From contig NW_022097999.1 in the NCBI RefSeq assembly GCF_002288925.2, positions 13,924,654 to 13,988,653 on the forward strand: DNA of 64,000 bases. The letters are read 5' to 3'. Below are positions 11,835-64,000 of this stretch, piece by piece (the stretch's first letter is position 1; every line of letters starts with the position of its first letter). The translations under genes were made by a program, and so were the position numbers. Origin of the DNA: Delphinapterus leucas. Lineage: Eukaryota > Chordata > Mammalia > Artiodactyla > Monodontidae. The notes beneath the pieces are model-generated. The model made no database searches and had not been told where the DNA came from. It saw only the letters and a program-made list of their open reading frames with translations.

Positions 11835-12200
11835 TCAAGCTGTGGAACCTCGGGCAGTTTATTTAACATCTCCGTGCCTTACTTTCCTCATCTGTTAGTA
11901 AAAGAAAACAGTATCCGGGACTTCCCTGGCGGTCCAGTGGTTAAGACTCTGTGCTTCCACTCCAGGGGGCTTGGGTTCATTCCCTGGTTGGGGAACTAAG
12001 ATCCTGCGTGCCGAGCCACATGCCACCCCCCCACCAAAAAAAACAAAAACAAAAAAAACCCCACCAAAACAACACAGTATCTACTTCATAGGTTTGCTAT
12101 GAGGATGAAATGAATGAATACTTATAAAAAGTGTAGAAAGTGCCCAGCACTGAGTAGACAATAAATGTTCGCTGGTAGTATATATTCTTGCCTTTGTCCC
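11835..12200 (+). repeat. MIR element split by a short SINE
   Basis: MIR core sequence (GGAACCTCGGGCAGTTTATT, TTTCCTCATCTGTTAG) resumes after an inserted SINE with GAGGATGAAATGAATGAAT and a GTGCCCAGCACTGAGTAGAC tail. Confidence 0.65.
11916..12073 (+). mobile_element. Short CHR-type SINE
   Basis: It begins GGGACTTCCCTGGCGGTCC and ends at an A-rich tail after CCGAGCCACATGCCA. It is about 158 bp, lacking most of the 3' tail modules of the longer copies. Flanks share ACAGTATC (11908-11915 and 12074-12081), which marks the target-site duplication inside the MIR. Confidence 0.85.
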
Positions 12201-12339
12201 TAGTGCCTTCTGTAGGGATTGGAGGGCAGGTCCCCGGTAATGTTTGGTTAAGAAATGACCAAATGGGTAAATGAATGAATACGTCTGACCAGAGCCACAT
12301 ACTGATATCTGGGACCTCTCTTCCCCCCAGCCCTCCACC

Positions 12340-14315
<1,976 letters not shown>

Positions 14316-15640
14316 GCAGGTAGGGGTACCACTGGAGGTGCTGGTGTGTGCGCTGGGGACCACGTGTCAGCTGCTGCCAGGAAGAGATGTGGAGGCACTT
14401 CTCAGTGTTCATGTTTGCCGAAGAGAACTGATGTTCCCGAGACCCCGTGAGCCTCAGGAAGAGGCTCTGGCTGGATTCAGAGACCAGGTCTCTGCTCAGG
14501 CCAAAGAGGATCAGCCCCAGGAAGTGACCAAACTGGACAGTCTGACCCATCGCTCTTGTCCTGCCTCAGGGAGCTGGGGAGCACTGGCCTATGTGGGCAC
14601 CTGCCCCACTATGACCAGCCAGCGTGGCTGAAAGAACGGACATCTGGAGGGGAGCAGAGCCCAGCACCCCTCTGGGAGGAGCAAAGGGGCCAATGCTTGG
14701 GAAAGGAGGCTCAGGGAGGGAAGGGTCCCCCATCCTGCTGTAATCGGTGCTTTCTGCCCCCCTGTACCCCGCATGTAGGCTCAGCCTCCTCTTCCTATAT
14801 CTCTCTCCAGGGGCAGAAGTCTCCCCTTGCTGCAGCTACTCAGCAGGGCTCTGGTTGGGTGGGCGGGTCAGTGGGTGAGCTGGCTGGAGGCCAGGCAGAG
14901 GGGGCTCCGAGCACCCCCTACGGCACTACCCTGGCCACGTTCAGGATGGGCTGGCAGGGAGATCAGGGGTTCACTCAGGAACTGGGGCCTGGCCACCTAC
15001 CTCCCCAGGCTGAGCTGAGTGGCCCCTGTCATTCTGAAGAGTTGCCCTCCCTCCCCAAGGAGAGGGCTTGGCTCGGGTCACACACAGTGAAGGTGGGACT
15101 GTGGTGAGTGGTATTCACGGCTGGCCTCTGCAGCACGAGGGACGCCCTGGTGGGTCACCAGGGAGAAAACGGGGGTGGACTTGACCCACACACAGGCTTC
15201 AGTGACAGTTGGGGCAGGGCTGGTGAGGCAGGCAAGCGACCCCCATCTCTCCTCTCCCAGCTGATAGAACCTTCTGGATTGGCAGTGGGCTGGACCAAAA
15301 GACCTTTACCTGGGGGAAACTGAGATGGGGGGAATCAGTTCTAATGAGTCCCCTGGGTTCCCTCCCCCAGCCCTGGCCCCTGGAGAAACAGGACTGAGAG
15401 GCTCAGGGGACTTGATGGGGGGCACCCTTCCAGGGGTCAGTAGGGGGCCCTGGAAGAAATTTTCATAACCGTTTTTTCTCCATGAGCTCTGGGGGGCACT
15501 CACCGCCAAGTCTTCAACCCCCTGAAAGCCACTGTTCCCTCCAGCCCTCTCTTTCCTCCATTCTCCCACCTCCAACAAATCACCACAGCAAACTTCCTGG
15601 GAAGGGGCTTTTATATATTAAAAGAAAGCTTTTATTGGGG
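14316..15640 (+). other. CHRM4: CHRM4 3' UTR (extent inferred)
   Basis: Repeat-poor sequence after the stop runs to an ATTAAA signal at 15617-15622. That lies within 50 bp of the opposing MDK polyadenylation signals. No other AATAAA was noticed before it. A shorter 3' UTR from a weaker signal cannot be excluded. Confidence 0.5.
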
Positions 15641-15667
15641 AAAAAAAAAAAAAGACATTTATTTATT
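15631..15667 (-). other. MDK: MDK polyadenylation signals
   Basis: On the - strand AATAAA occurs at 15662-15667, 15658-15663 (overlapping) and 15631-15636. The first pair gives a 3' UTR of about 285 nt after the MDK stop, close to the human mRNA. Confidence 0.75.
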
Positions 15668-15936
15668 TCTTAGTAATGGCATCATTGGGGGAAGAAGAAA
15701 AGTGGGTACAGGGGAATCAAATCCCTTTGGGCGAGGCTCAAGCTGCCTAGAATCCCTTGTCCCTCCCCACTTTGGGCACTTGGGGTGGGTGTGGGCAAGT
15801 GAAAGGGAAGAAGCAGGGCATGATTGATAAAGCTAACGAGTAGGCAAAAGGCACTGATGGGTTATATCCTGGGCCGGTAGAGGGAGGGCATGGGCCAGGC
15901 CTCCGAGTAAAGCTCCTTGGCATCCAGGCCTGGCCG

Positions 15937-15962
15937 CTAGTCCTTTCCCTTCCCTTTCTTGG
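15937..15962 (-). CDS. MDK: MDK terminal coding exon
   Basis: Acceptor TTTTACAG|CC precedes 26 coding bases reading (A)KKGKGKD-stop (TAG). The exon is very short, but the phase and the conserved tail make it certain. Confidence 0.95.
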
Positions 15963-17322
15963 CTGTAAAACAAGAAAGAAAGACCGCATTAGCAGGGTTT
16001 GGGTGACCCACTGGAGACCCCCTTCCCCCCAGCACAGACATTAGAGAAGAGAAAATTCTGCCCCCTGGTGGTTCTCTATCAGCTAGCCTGGAAGCCTGTG
16101 GGACAGGACAGCCATTATGATGCTGGACAGTCCTTACTCCCCCCAGCTTAGACTTTGGGGATCAGAAAACCTTCAAGTTCCCGGTCTCAGTCCTGGTCCC
16201 AGCAGCCCTGGACAACAGCCTCAGTCTCCTCACCTGAGAAGTGGGCAGATTCCACTCTGGCCTGTTGGCCTCCAGGGCTGCTGTGAGTCAGGAATGAAGC
16301 TAAGGGAAAGAGGAAGTAAGGACTGTGAAGTCCTTCCCATATAGAAACTGCCCCCACCTGCTGGAGAGATGACAAAGCCAAGCTGTTCCAGTACGATTTC
16401 CCTGAATCCCAAGCCAAAGGCTCCAACAGAACAGCTGACTTTGTCCTTACTTGAGCCAGGATTTCAACCTCCCGAGCACCCTCTGTGGCGGCCCTCAGTA
16501 CCGCCCACCCAAGGTGTCTCTACCTACAGGGAAACCCGGTACAGACACGTCAAAAATTCACTGGCCAGGATCCAAAACTTCAGGTTTTACCCACTCCCTT
16601 CACAGGTAGGGGCAGCCACCTGTGATGACCCCACCCCTGGCCCCTCTGCTAACCTTTGGCCTTGGCTTTGGTCTTGGGGGTGCAGGGCTTGGTCACACGG
16701 ATGGTCTCCTGGCACTGGGCATTGTACCGCGCCTTCTTCAAGGTGCCTTGGCGGGCTTTGGTGCCTGTGCCCCCATCACATGCCCCCCAGCTCTCAAACT
16801 TGTACTTGCAGTCGGCTGGCGGGAGAGTGCCCGGGTCAGAGCTGGGTGGCCTGTGGCCCCCTCCACGGGTCTGCTCAGGTCCCCGTGAGGCTGGGCCCCC
16901 CACCTACCCTCCGCCTGCGCCCCACCTCACCTCCAAACTCCTTCTTCCAGTTACAGGGGACCCGGCACCGGATGCGTTGCGTCTGGGCCCCGCAGGTGCC
17001 CTCGCGGAAACCCACGCCGCAGTCCTTGCTGCTGGGGGTGCAGGGCCCCCAGATCCACTCCGCGCACTCGCTCCCCGGGCCTCCCTTCTTCACTTTGTCT
17101 ACAACGCATGGGGAACAGAGCTCAGGACCCGGGCCAGGAGAGACTCACTCGGAGACCCCTTCCTGGAGTCCCGGCCTCGGAACCGAGGCTGCCGGCCTCA
17201 CCTGCCCGGCTCCAGCCCTCCTTAAACCCCCCACCCTCCATATCACCTTTCTTTTTGGCCACTGCGGAGGTGAGCGCCAGCAGGGCGAGGAGGGCGAGGA
17301 GGAGGAAGCCTCGGCGCTGCAT
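15937..17322 (-). CDS. MDK: Midkine precursor (whole coding region, 4 exons)
   Basis: The coding exons are 17247-17322, 16931-17098, 16654-16815 and 15937-15962. They join in frame to 143 residues, exactly the human length. Midkine is a secreted heparin-binding cytokine acting on PTPRZ1, ALK, LRP1 and integrins in growth, repair and inflammation. The signal peptide is visible ([19 protein letters not shown], about 20 residues). All ten family cysteines are present: six in the N-terminal half-domain and four in the C-terminal one. The C-terminal half keeps the basic heparin-contact surface, and a lysine-rich tail ends KAKKGKGKD. Differences from human include WIWGPC for WAWGPC and KFESWG for KFENWG. 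The gene is transcribed toward CHRM4 and ends within tens of bases of it. Confidence 0.98.
15963..16653 (-). other. MDK: MDK last intron
   Basis: This 691-bp intron is bounded by GTTAGC and TTTTACAG. I see no repeat or coding sequence in it. Confidence 0.85.
16654..16815 (-). CDS. MDK: MDK coding exon 3 (C-terminal domain)
   Basis: 162 bp, from acceptor CGCCAG|CCGACTG to donor AAAG|GTTAGC. It encodes [16 protein letters not shown] through KTKAKAK, including the heparin-binding basic residues and four cysteines. Confidence 0.96.
16931..17098 (-). CDS. MDK: MDK coding exon 2 (N-terminal domain)
   Basis: 168 bp, from acceptor GTTGTAG|ACAAAG to donor GGAG|GTGAGG. It encodes [15 protein letters not shown] through CNWKKEFG with six cysteines. 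The size equals the human exon as I remember it. Confidence 0.96.
17247..17322 (-). CDS. MDK: MDK coding exon 1 (signal peptide)
   Basis: It starts with ATG at 17322-17320, one base after the acceptor CCCCCAG|G. It encodes the signal peptide and AVAKKK, and ends AAAG|GTGATA with one base of a split Asp codon. Confidence 0.95.
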
Positions 17323-17323
17323 C

Positions 17324-18130
17324 CTGGGGGTAGAGCACGGGTCAGAGTCCTCACTGGGGGCCGCAGGCGTGAACCTCCCACCCCCTTTCCCCAGTTTCCA
17401 GGCCCAAAGGGTCGGGCGGCTACTGCGGTGGCGGCGGACTTGGGGGGCTGGCCCCTCCCCGCCAGCCGGGGCGCACAGCGGGAGGAGTCTCCCCAGGGGC
17501 CGCCTGGAGCCCGGGACTCAGCTCAGACCCCCACCCCGCCTCCAGCCCCCAGATCGGCAGCGGCCGAGGGGCCGAAGCCGCCGCGCGCCCTCCGGGGCCC
17601 CGCACACTCACTCGCTCGCTGCCCGCGCTGCTTCGCTCCCTCCCGCGCCGGGCCCGTCCCGCTCCGGCCGCCGCGGCCCCTTTTGTCTCCAGAACCGGTC
17701 TGAGCCGGTCACATGGGCCCCCGCCCCCTCCCCCCCACCGACGAAGGACCTGCCCCGCCCCCTCCCCTCAAACCCGCGCCGCCCCCGACCCCGGCATCCC
17801 CGCCTCCGCTCCCTCCCCGAGCCCCCCGCGCCTCTACCCCCTCTTCCCGCCGCTCGGCCCCACACCCTCGCCTTGCCTCGTCTCGCCCGGCCGGTGCCCT
17901 CCGCTTTCAGACGCCGGGCTCTCCTGGCGTCCCCAGCCCCAGCCCCGGGTCTCCGTCCTATCCCGGCACCCCCTGTCCCCAGCCCCCAATCTCGCGCTCC
18001 CTCGGCCCAGGCCCCTGTTTGCCGTCCCCGCCCTCTGCCCCCTCCTCGGGGCCGTCCCCTTTCCCCTCTGGACGCCAGCTTCCCTTCATGGCCACGGAGC
18101 TTTAGGTGGAGACCAGGAGGGAGCACGGAG
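17324..18130 (-). promoter_or_regulatory. MDK: MDK CpG-island promoter, 5' exon and first intron
   Basis: This is very GC- and CpG-rich sequence. On the - strand, GCAGCGCGGGCAGCGAGCGA|GTGAGTG near 17612 is a likely donor of the noncoding exon, resembling the human 5' UTR end. The intron then runs to the acceptor at 17324-17325. No TATA box was placed. The 5' limit of the transcript is unknown. Confidence 0.6.
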
Positions 18131-18939
18131 CCCCGGGTGTGTCACAGGTCCCGGCGTGGGGCCCGCGTTCGAGCCTGTGTGCGGCTCTGTCCGTAGAGCC
18201 CCGGGTGCAGTGATTAACCCCGTCGAGGCCCCGCTCCGCCTCCCAGGGCCCGCTCGACTCCCAGCGCCCATTAGATCCCTGGGGAAGGAGTGCCAGCCCC
18301 CGCCTCGGGTCGCTTCACCAGGTCTGCAGTGAGATGCTCTGCTCAGTGTCGAGATGGGGCTCGGACGGGGCACCCCAGAAAAGCGCACGGGTCGGAAAGG
18401 CGCGGAGGCCACTGCGCCTTTCTCCACGCGCAGGTTGGCGGGCGCGCGGGGGGCGGGGGAGCTGGGGAAGGAGGAGCCCGCAGGCCTGGATTTGGTTAAG
18501 ATTTAGAGCCGACAGCAGCCGTCTGAGAAGTTCCAGACGCGGCCCGGCAGCGGCTGCAAACGCCCACCCCTTCTGAGCCTGGAGGCTCGGGGATCACCTC
18601 ATCCGATACCCTAAACAGCGAAAGCAGTTGAGGCCAGGAGGGGGGGGTTTGCCCCAGGCCATAGGCGCCCCCTCTCCACCTCTTTCACTTTCATTGTTAT
18701 CTTCCCCGCGGGAAGCGGGAAGCAGGAGGAAATCAGCTCCTCCCCCGGCCACGACCAGCGCGGCAGCCAGGCAGAGGTCAGGTCCCGGGCAGCCCCTCGG
18801 ACCCCACCCCGAAACGGAAGCCAAGATCCCTCGAAATGAGTCTGGGTCTGGGTCGACGGTGTCCAGTCCCCCACCCGGAGGATAACCCAGCAGATCCCAC
18901 CGCTAATGGAAGACCTCCCCCACAAAAAAAGAAAAGCGG
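18131..18939. other. MDK-DGKZ intergenic stretch
   Basis: GC-rich at its MDK end and lacking recognised repeats. Nothing is identified except possible distal MDK promoter sequence; alternative MDK first exons could lie here but cannot be recognised by eye. Confidence 0.5.
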
Positions 18940-19624
18940 AAAGGAAAAAAAATCCACTTTACTGAGTCACACCCAGCTGTAAACATGTCACCGTGAAAGC
19001 CCCCACCCCCACCCCCCAGGCCACACAGTCGGAGGTGAAATGACTGGGTTTGGGAGGAGGGTCACCGGGTAGGTGCTAAGCAGGGCAGCGGGCAGGCAGA
19101 TGCAGCAGGCTCCGTGTTTCCGGGAAGAAGCCCTGGGGGCGGGGGTGGGGGGGTGGTGTCAGGGCGGGAGAGGGGCCCAAGCTCCCAGGAGCCTCAGAGT
19201 GAGGGTCCTAAAGGACCCGGAGGCTTAGGAAGCGTCTTCCTGGGGGCTCCCTCACAGGGCCTCAAGGCCCTCTGCCCTCTGGGCTGCGGGCCCTCAACCC
19301 CAGGGCACCCACTGCAGGGAAGGTGAGGGCCCCCCCAGCCCCCCCAGTGGTCTGCCCAGCCCAGTCCAGTCTCCTGGCCCCCTGTGAGCCTCTGGGTTAG
19401 GCTGTGGCCTCAGGGGGCCGGGTGAGACCCCACCCCACCCCCTGGCCCCCAGCTCCTCAGAGTCCAGCCCTAGGTCTGGGCAGCTCCACAGGGAGCAGCA
19501 CAGGGCTCCTTCCCTGGGTCCTGGGTCCCGGGTCCCTCTGTGGCCCTCTGCCTGGAATGTGGCAGTGAGGTGGGCGAGGAGGGGCTGGTCCTCTGGCGGC
19601 CCGTCGCCCTTCTGCGCAGCGGCC
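18940..19624 (-). other. DGKZ: DGKZ 3' UTR with AGTAAA signal
   Basis: Downstream of the DGKZ stop the only clear polyadenylation hexamer is the variant AGTAAA at 18958-18963 (- strand). It is followed by a T-rich stretch suitable as a downstream element. The UTR would be about 0.67 kb. The end is inferred. Confidence 0.6.
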
Positions 19625-61029
<41,405 letters not shown>

Positions 61030-61700
61030 CCTCAGGCCGCCCTCTTCCCGCGGCTCCTGCGGCCTTTCGGGGTTCCCTGCTCAAGTTCAGTCTCCCTTCC
61101 TCCTGGGCCCGGGAACGCGAGGCGGAGAGGGAGGGAAGCGCCGGGTCCCGCACGCCCCTCCCGACGCCGGGGCTCAGACGACGGGAGCGGCAGCTGCTGG
61201 ACGCTGCGCCTCGGAAAGGCCGGCGGGGATCTTCCCGGGCCCCTCGGGAGGGGGTCTTGGTGGGTGTCGGGGTGCTGCGTGATGAGCGCTGGGGCGGCCC
61301 CCGGACGGCTGGAGCCGCAGCCTGAGCGGAGCCAGAGCCCGGGCGATGAGCGCGCGCCTGCAGCCACCGCCGCTGACGCGCACCGGAGTGTCACCTTAGA
61401 GACACCCGCCAGCCCGCGGGGTCCGGTGCGGAGGGCGCCGCCCGGCCCAGCCAGCCCGGCTCGAGCACTGGAGGAGCGAGCCCGGCCCAGCCGGCGGCGG
61501 GCACGAACCCAGCCCTGGGCGCCCGCCAAAGCCCACCCCTGCGCCCCCTCCCCTGTACCCTGCAGCTTGGCAGCGGCCAATCACCGCCCCGCCCGTCGCT
61601 CAGCGGCTGTGATATACCCACCTTGTCCCGCGCTTTCCGGCTTCGGCATTCGCCGCTGCGGCGGGCAGGTGGGGTGGCGGGGGCGGTGACACGAGCTGGC
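61030..61700 (-). promoter_or_regulatory. DGKZ: CpG-island promoter of DGKZ exon A
   Basis: Very CpG-rich. On the - strand an inverted-CCAAT motif GATTGG near 61577 sits beside GGGCGGGGCGG (about 61582-61592), with GTATATCA near 61614. The transcript start is probably between 61.0 and 61.55 kb but cannot be fixed. Confidence 0.6.
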
Positions 61701-64000
61701 TTTAACCCCGTCGGCGCCACGGGACTTTACAGACCCAATTCGATTTGGGGAAGGGGCACAGGAAGGAGAACATACTCTCGGACGCCTGGAATGTGGGGAT
61801 GGACCCGATTGCCGGTAACACTGCCTCTAGGCCTAGAGCTCTTCTCAACCCATCCGGGAAAGGGACCCAGCTCGGGGTGGGTGTGGGATGGAGAGCTTCC
61901 CGACCCTGGAGCCTGGCAGCCTCCTCAAGGCCCAGCTGCCTCTTGTGACCTGCCCCCTGAGGCTCCTGGGCCAGGGTCTCCCAGAAGTTTGAATCAGCCT
62001 CCTGGGTCGGGAGAGGGGGGGACCCAACTCCGGAAGGAAAGACTAGAGGTCTCCTTGGGGTCTTCTTCCCCCTGGAAATCCCATGGTTCCTCCTTGCATC
62101 ATCTCCTCTTGTCATTGGGGTGTTCTTCACCTGAGCCTTACATCTGGATGATGGTGGGACCCTGGTTAGCTTCTCAGGTCTAATGCCTCCTATCTACTAC
62201 CCCAGACTCATCTTTCTGAAGTCAACCTTTGACCGCAGCATTTACTCTCCCTCTGTAGTATTTAGTGGTTCCCCCTTGCCTATACTTCAGCCTGGCATTT
62301 GAGGCCTGCCTTGATCTTCCCACATCCTATCCTCCAATTCCATCCATTTCCTTCCACTCATCTGTGTTCCTTATTCTGGGAATTGGCATCAGGGCTGTAC
62401 AGCATTGTTCATCTGAAATCTCCTTCTGTTGCTGTACTTCAAATTCTGAGGATCCACTAAAATGCCTCCTCTTCCAGGAAGTCTTCCTGGATGGCTCCAG
62501 CTGAAAGGCACTCTTCTTCCTCCCAGATCCCATTGCCCTCTGCACCCAGTGTCTAGTCTAGTCTGTCTTATCTTTTCCCACTGACTGTGAGCCCAGGAAG
62601 GTGGGAAGGACCAGATTCTCAGAGGTAGAGAATGGATTACAGAGCGGGGAGAGCTGTACTGCTCAAGGCTCCTCCAACTCTCGCCAGCCCTACAGTGGCT
62701 GTCCTGCTCTGTGCTTTTGCTCACGTTGTTCCCATTGCCTGGAATATGTGCCCTTCTCTGAAATCCTGTCTATCCATCAAGGCCATTCTCAGGTGCCACA
62801 TCTCCCATGAACCCTTCCTGGCACTCCACTACAGATGCTGTCTCCCTCCTTCAGCCCCATAACTATTTCCTGGGCCCCTCTCTGGGCATTCCCCTTCACC
62901 CTCTAACAATAATTAACATCTCATTTGATTCTTACCACAAGCCTGGGTGGTAGGTATTATCACTTCCTCCATGTTACAGATGAGGACGCTGAGATGTCAT
63001 TCAAGTGCTTTATTTGCTCAAGATAGCTCAGGTGAGGTGAGTGAGTGGTGAGCCAGGATTTAAATCCAGGTATTTTGGCCCCAGAACTCATGCCCTTTTC
63101 TACTCTCCCGTGCTGCCTGCCACACAGTAACAGCCTCACATTTGCCCGTTTCCCTCATCTGTAAACTCCCAAAAGGCGGATGCCCCAGCTCTGCCTCCCC
63201 CCTCTCTCCTGGTCCAGCAATCCCATCTTGGATGAATGGTATAAATGGAATTGCATTAAACAGCTTGGCCACAGGGGAGCTTCCTCCCTAAAGCCAAGTT
63301 CTAAAGAAGCCCTGTTGCTGAAGAGGGTGGGCTGGGGCACTTGGGAGTTCCTCCTTCCCCACATCTTCGCCCCTGAGATTGCCTTTAGGATTGCTAATTT
63401 TCCAAACACCCAGGCTGCCTATACCAAGAATTATGGTAGTTCTAGCTGGATTTGACATTCCCTCACAGCTGCTTAGCTGCTGGGTTGCCTGTTGGTTTCT
63501 TGTTCAGCTCTTTCCTTCGAAGCTCTCCCCGCTCAGTCCTTTTTAAAGTGAAGCTTCTCCACTCTGTCCTCACACCTTCCCCACTTAGGACCAGCTGCTG
63601 ACTGCATTATTTTTTAGCTGTGGCTCTGCCCTCTTCCCAAGAATCCAAGGGAAAAATGAAAGCCCCCCTCGCTCCCACCCCGACCCGCTTGACCACCTTC
63701 TGCAGCCTCTCCCAGCTGCAACTCTCTTCATGGAACGACTGCAGCCATCGTCTCTGCGCTCAGAAAACAATAGCTAATGCCTTTTGAGTGTTTACTGCAT
63801 AACTGACCTTGTGCCAAGGTCTTCATGTGCAAGCTTTCGTTTACCCCTCACAGCAACTTTAGGAGGGTGGGTACTGTTCTTCAGTTGAGGGTGCTGAGGC
63901 TTCGAGAGGTTCGGTAATTTGCCAAGGTCGCATACAAAAGTGCAGCATGGACATCAGACCTATGCTCTTAACTGTCACTCCGATGACAGAGAGACTCGGG
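61701..64000. other. Sequence upstream of DGKZ
   Basis: No gene is recognised. L2-like blocks lie at about 62220-62560 and 62700-62880. Reverse MIRs lie at about 62905-63120 (GTTACAGATGAGGACGCTGA) and 63765-63985 (GAGTGTTTACTGCATAAC). The remainder shows nothing I can identify. Confidence 0.6.

Noticed and set aside
16369..17703. 444-codon open frame on the + strand
   Set aside because: It is antisense to MDK exons and runs through the MDK CpG island, where stop codons are rare; it has no protein-like similarity I recognise.
17108..18196. 362-codon + strand open frame
   Set aside because: GC-rich promoter sequence of MDK; low-complexity Pro/Arg translation.

Overview
The window is nuclear DNA of a placental mammal, almost certainly a cetacean and probably a toothed whale. 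Introns obey GT-AG rules, the genes are the conserved neighbourhood of human 11p11.2 (AMBRA1-CHRM4-MDK-DGKZ), and the young SINEs are the tRNA-derived CHR type of whales and hippos. One copy (55865-56078) is of the young subfamily typical of toothed whales. I saw no ruminant BovB or Bov-A elements.

Layout on the + strand: 1-4180 is the last intron, last coding exon and 3' UTR of AMBRA1 (+). The CHRM4 locus (+) follows. It has a candidate RE1/NRSE silencer at 6697-6717, a CpG-island promoter with a noncoding first exon ending near 7886, a 5-kb intron, and the whole receptor reading frame in one exon (12879-14315). MDK (midkine) lies tail-to-tail with it on the - strand (15937-17322 coding). 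Its CpG-island promoter is at about 17.4-18.1 kb. The rest is DGKZ (diacylglycerol kinase zeta, - strand). It has 30 shared coding exons between 19625 and 30854 and three alternative first coding exons at 31150-31883, 49189-49349 and 60812-61029, giving predicted proteins of 1120, 929 and 948 residues. All splice phases were followed by hand and the frame stays open from each start to the stop.

Between 32 and 49 kb and between 50 and 60.7 kb the sequence is DGKZ intron filled with old repeats (MIR, L2, MER5A, other hAT relics, an L1 tail) and a few cetacean SINEs. Upstream of 61.7 kb only old L2/MIR sequence is visible; in human the next gene is CREB3L1, not reached here.

Functionally the window pairs a Gi-coupled muscarinic receptor, a secreted heparin-binding growth factor, a lipid kinase that ends diacylglycerol signalling, and the tail of an autophagy/ubiquitin-ligase scaffold. 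Their adjacency is ancestral synteny, not an operon. I found no novel gene system. The most useful observations are the RE1 motif upstream of CHRM4, a perfect 45-bp copy of DGKZ coding sequence 1.6 kb from its source, two SINE dimers that each carry one pair of target-site duplications, an insertion made only of poly(A), and a DGKI-like alternative N-terminus of DGKZ.
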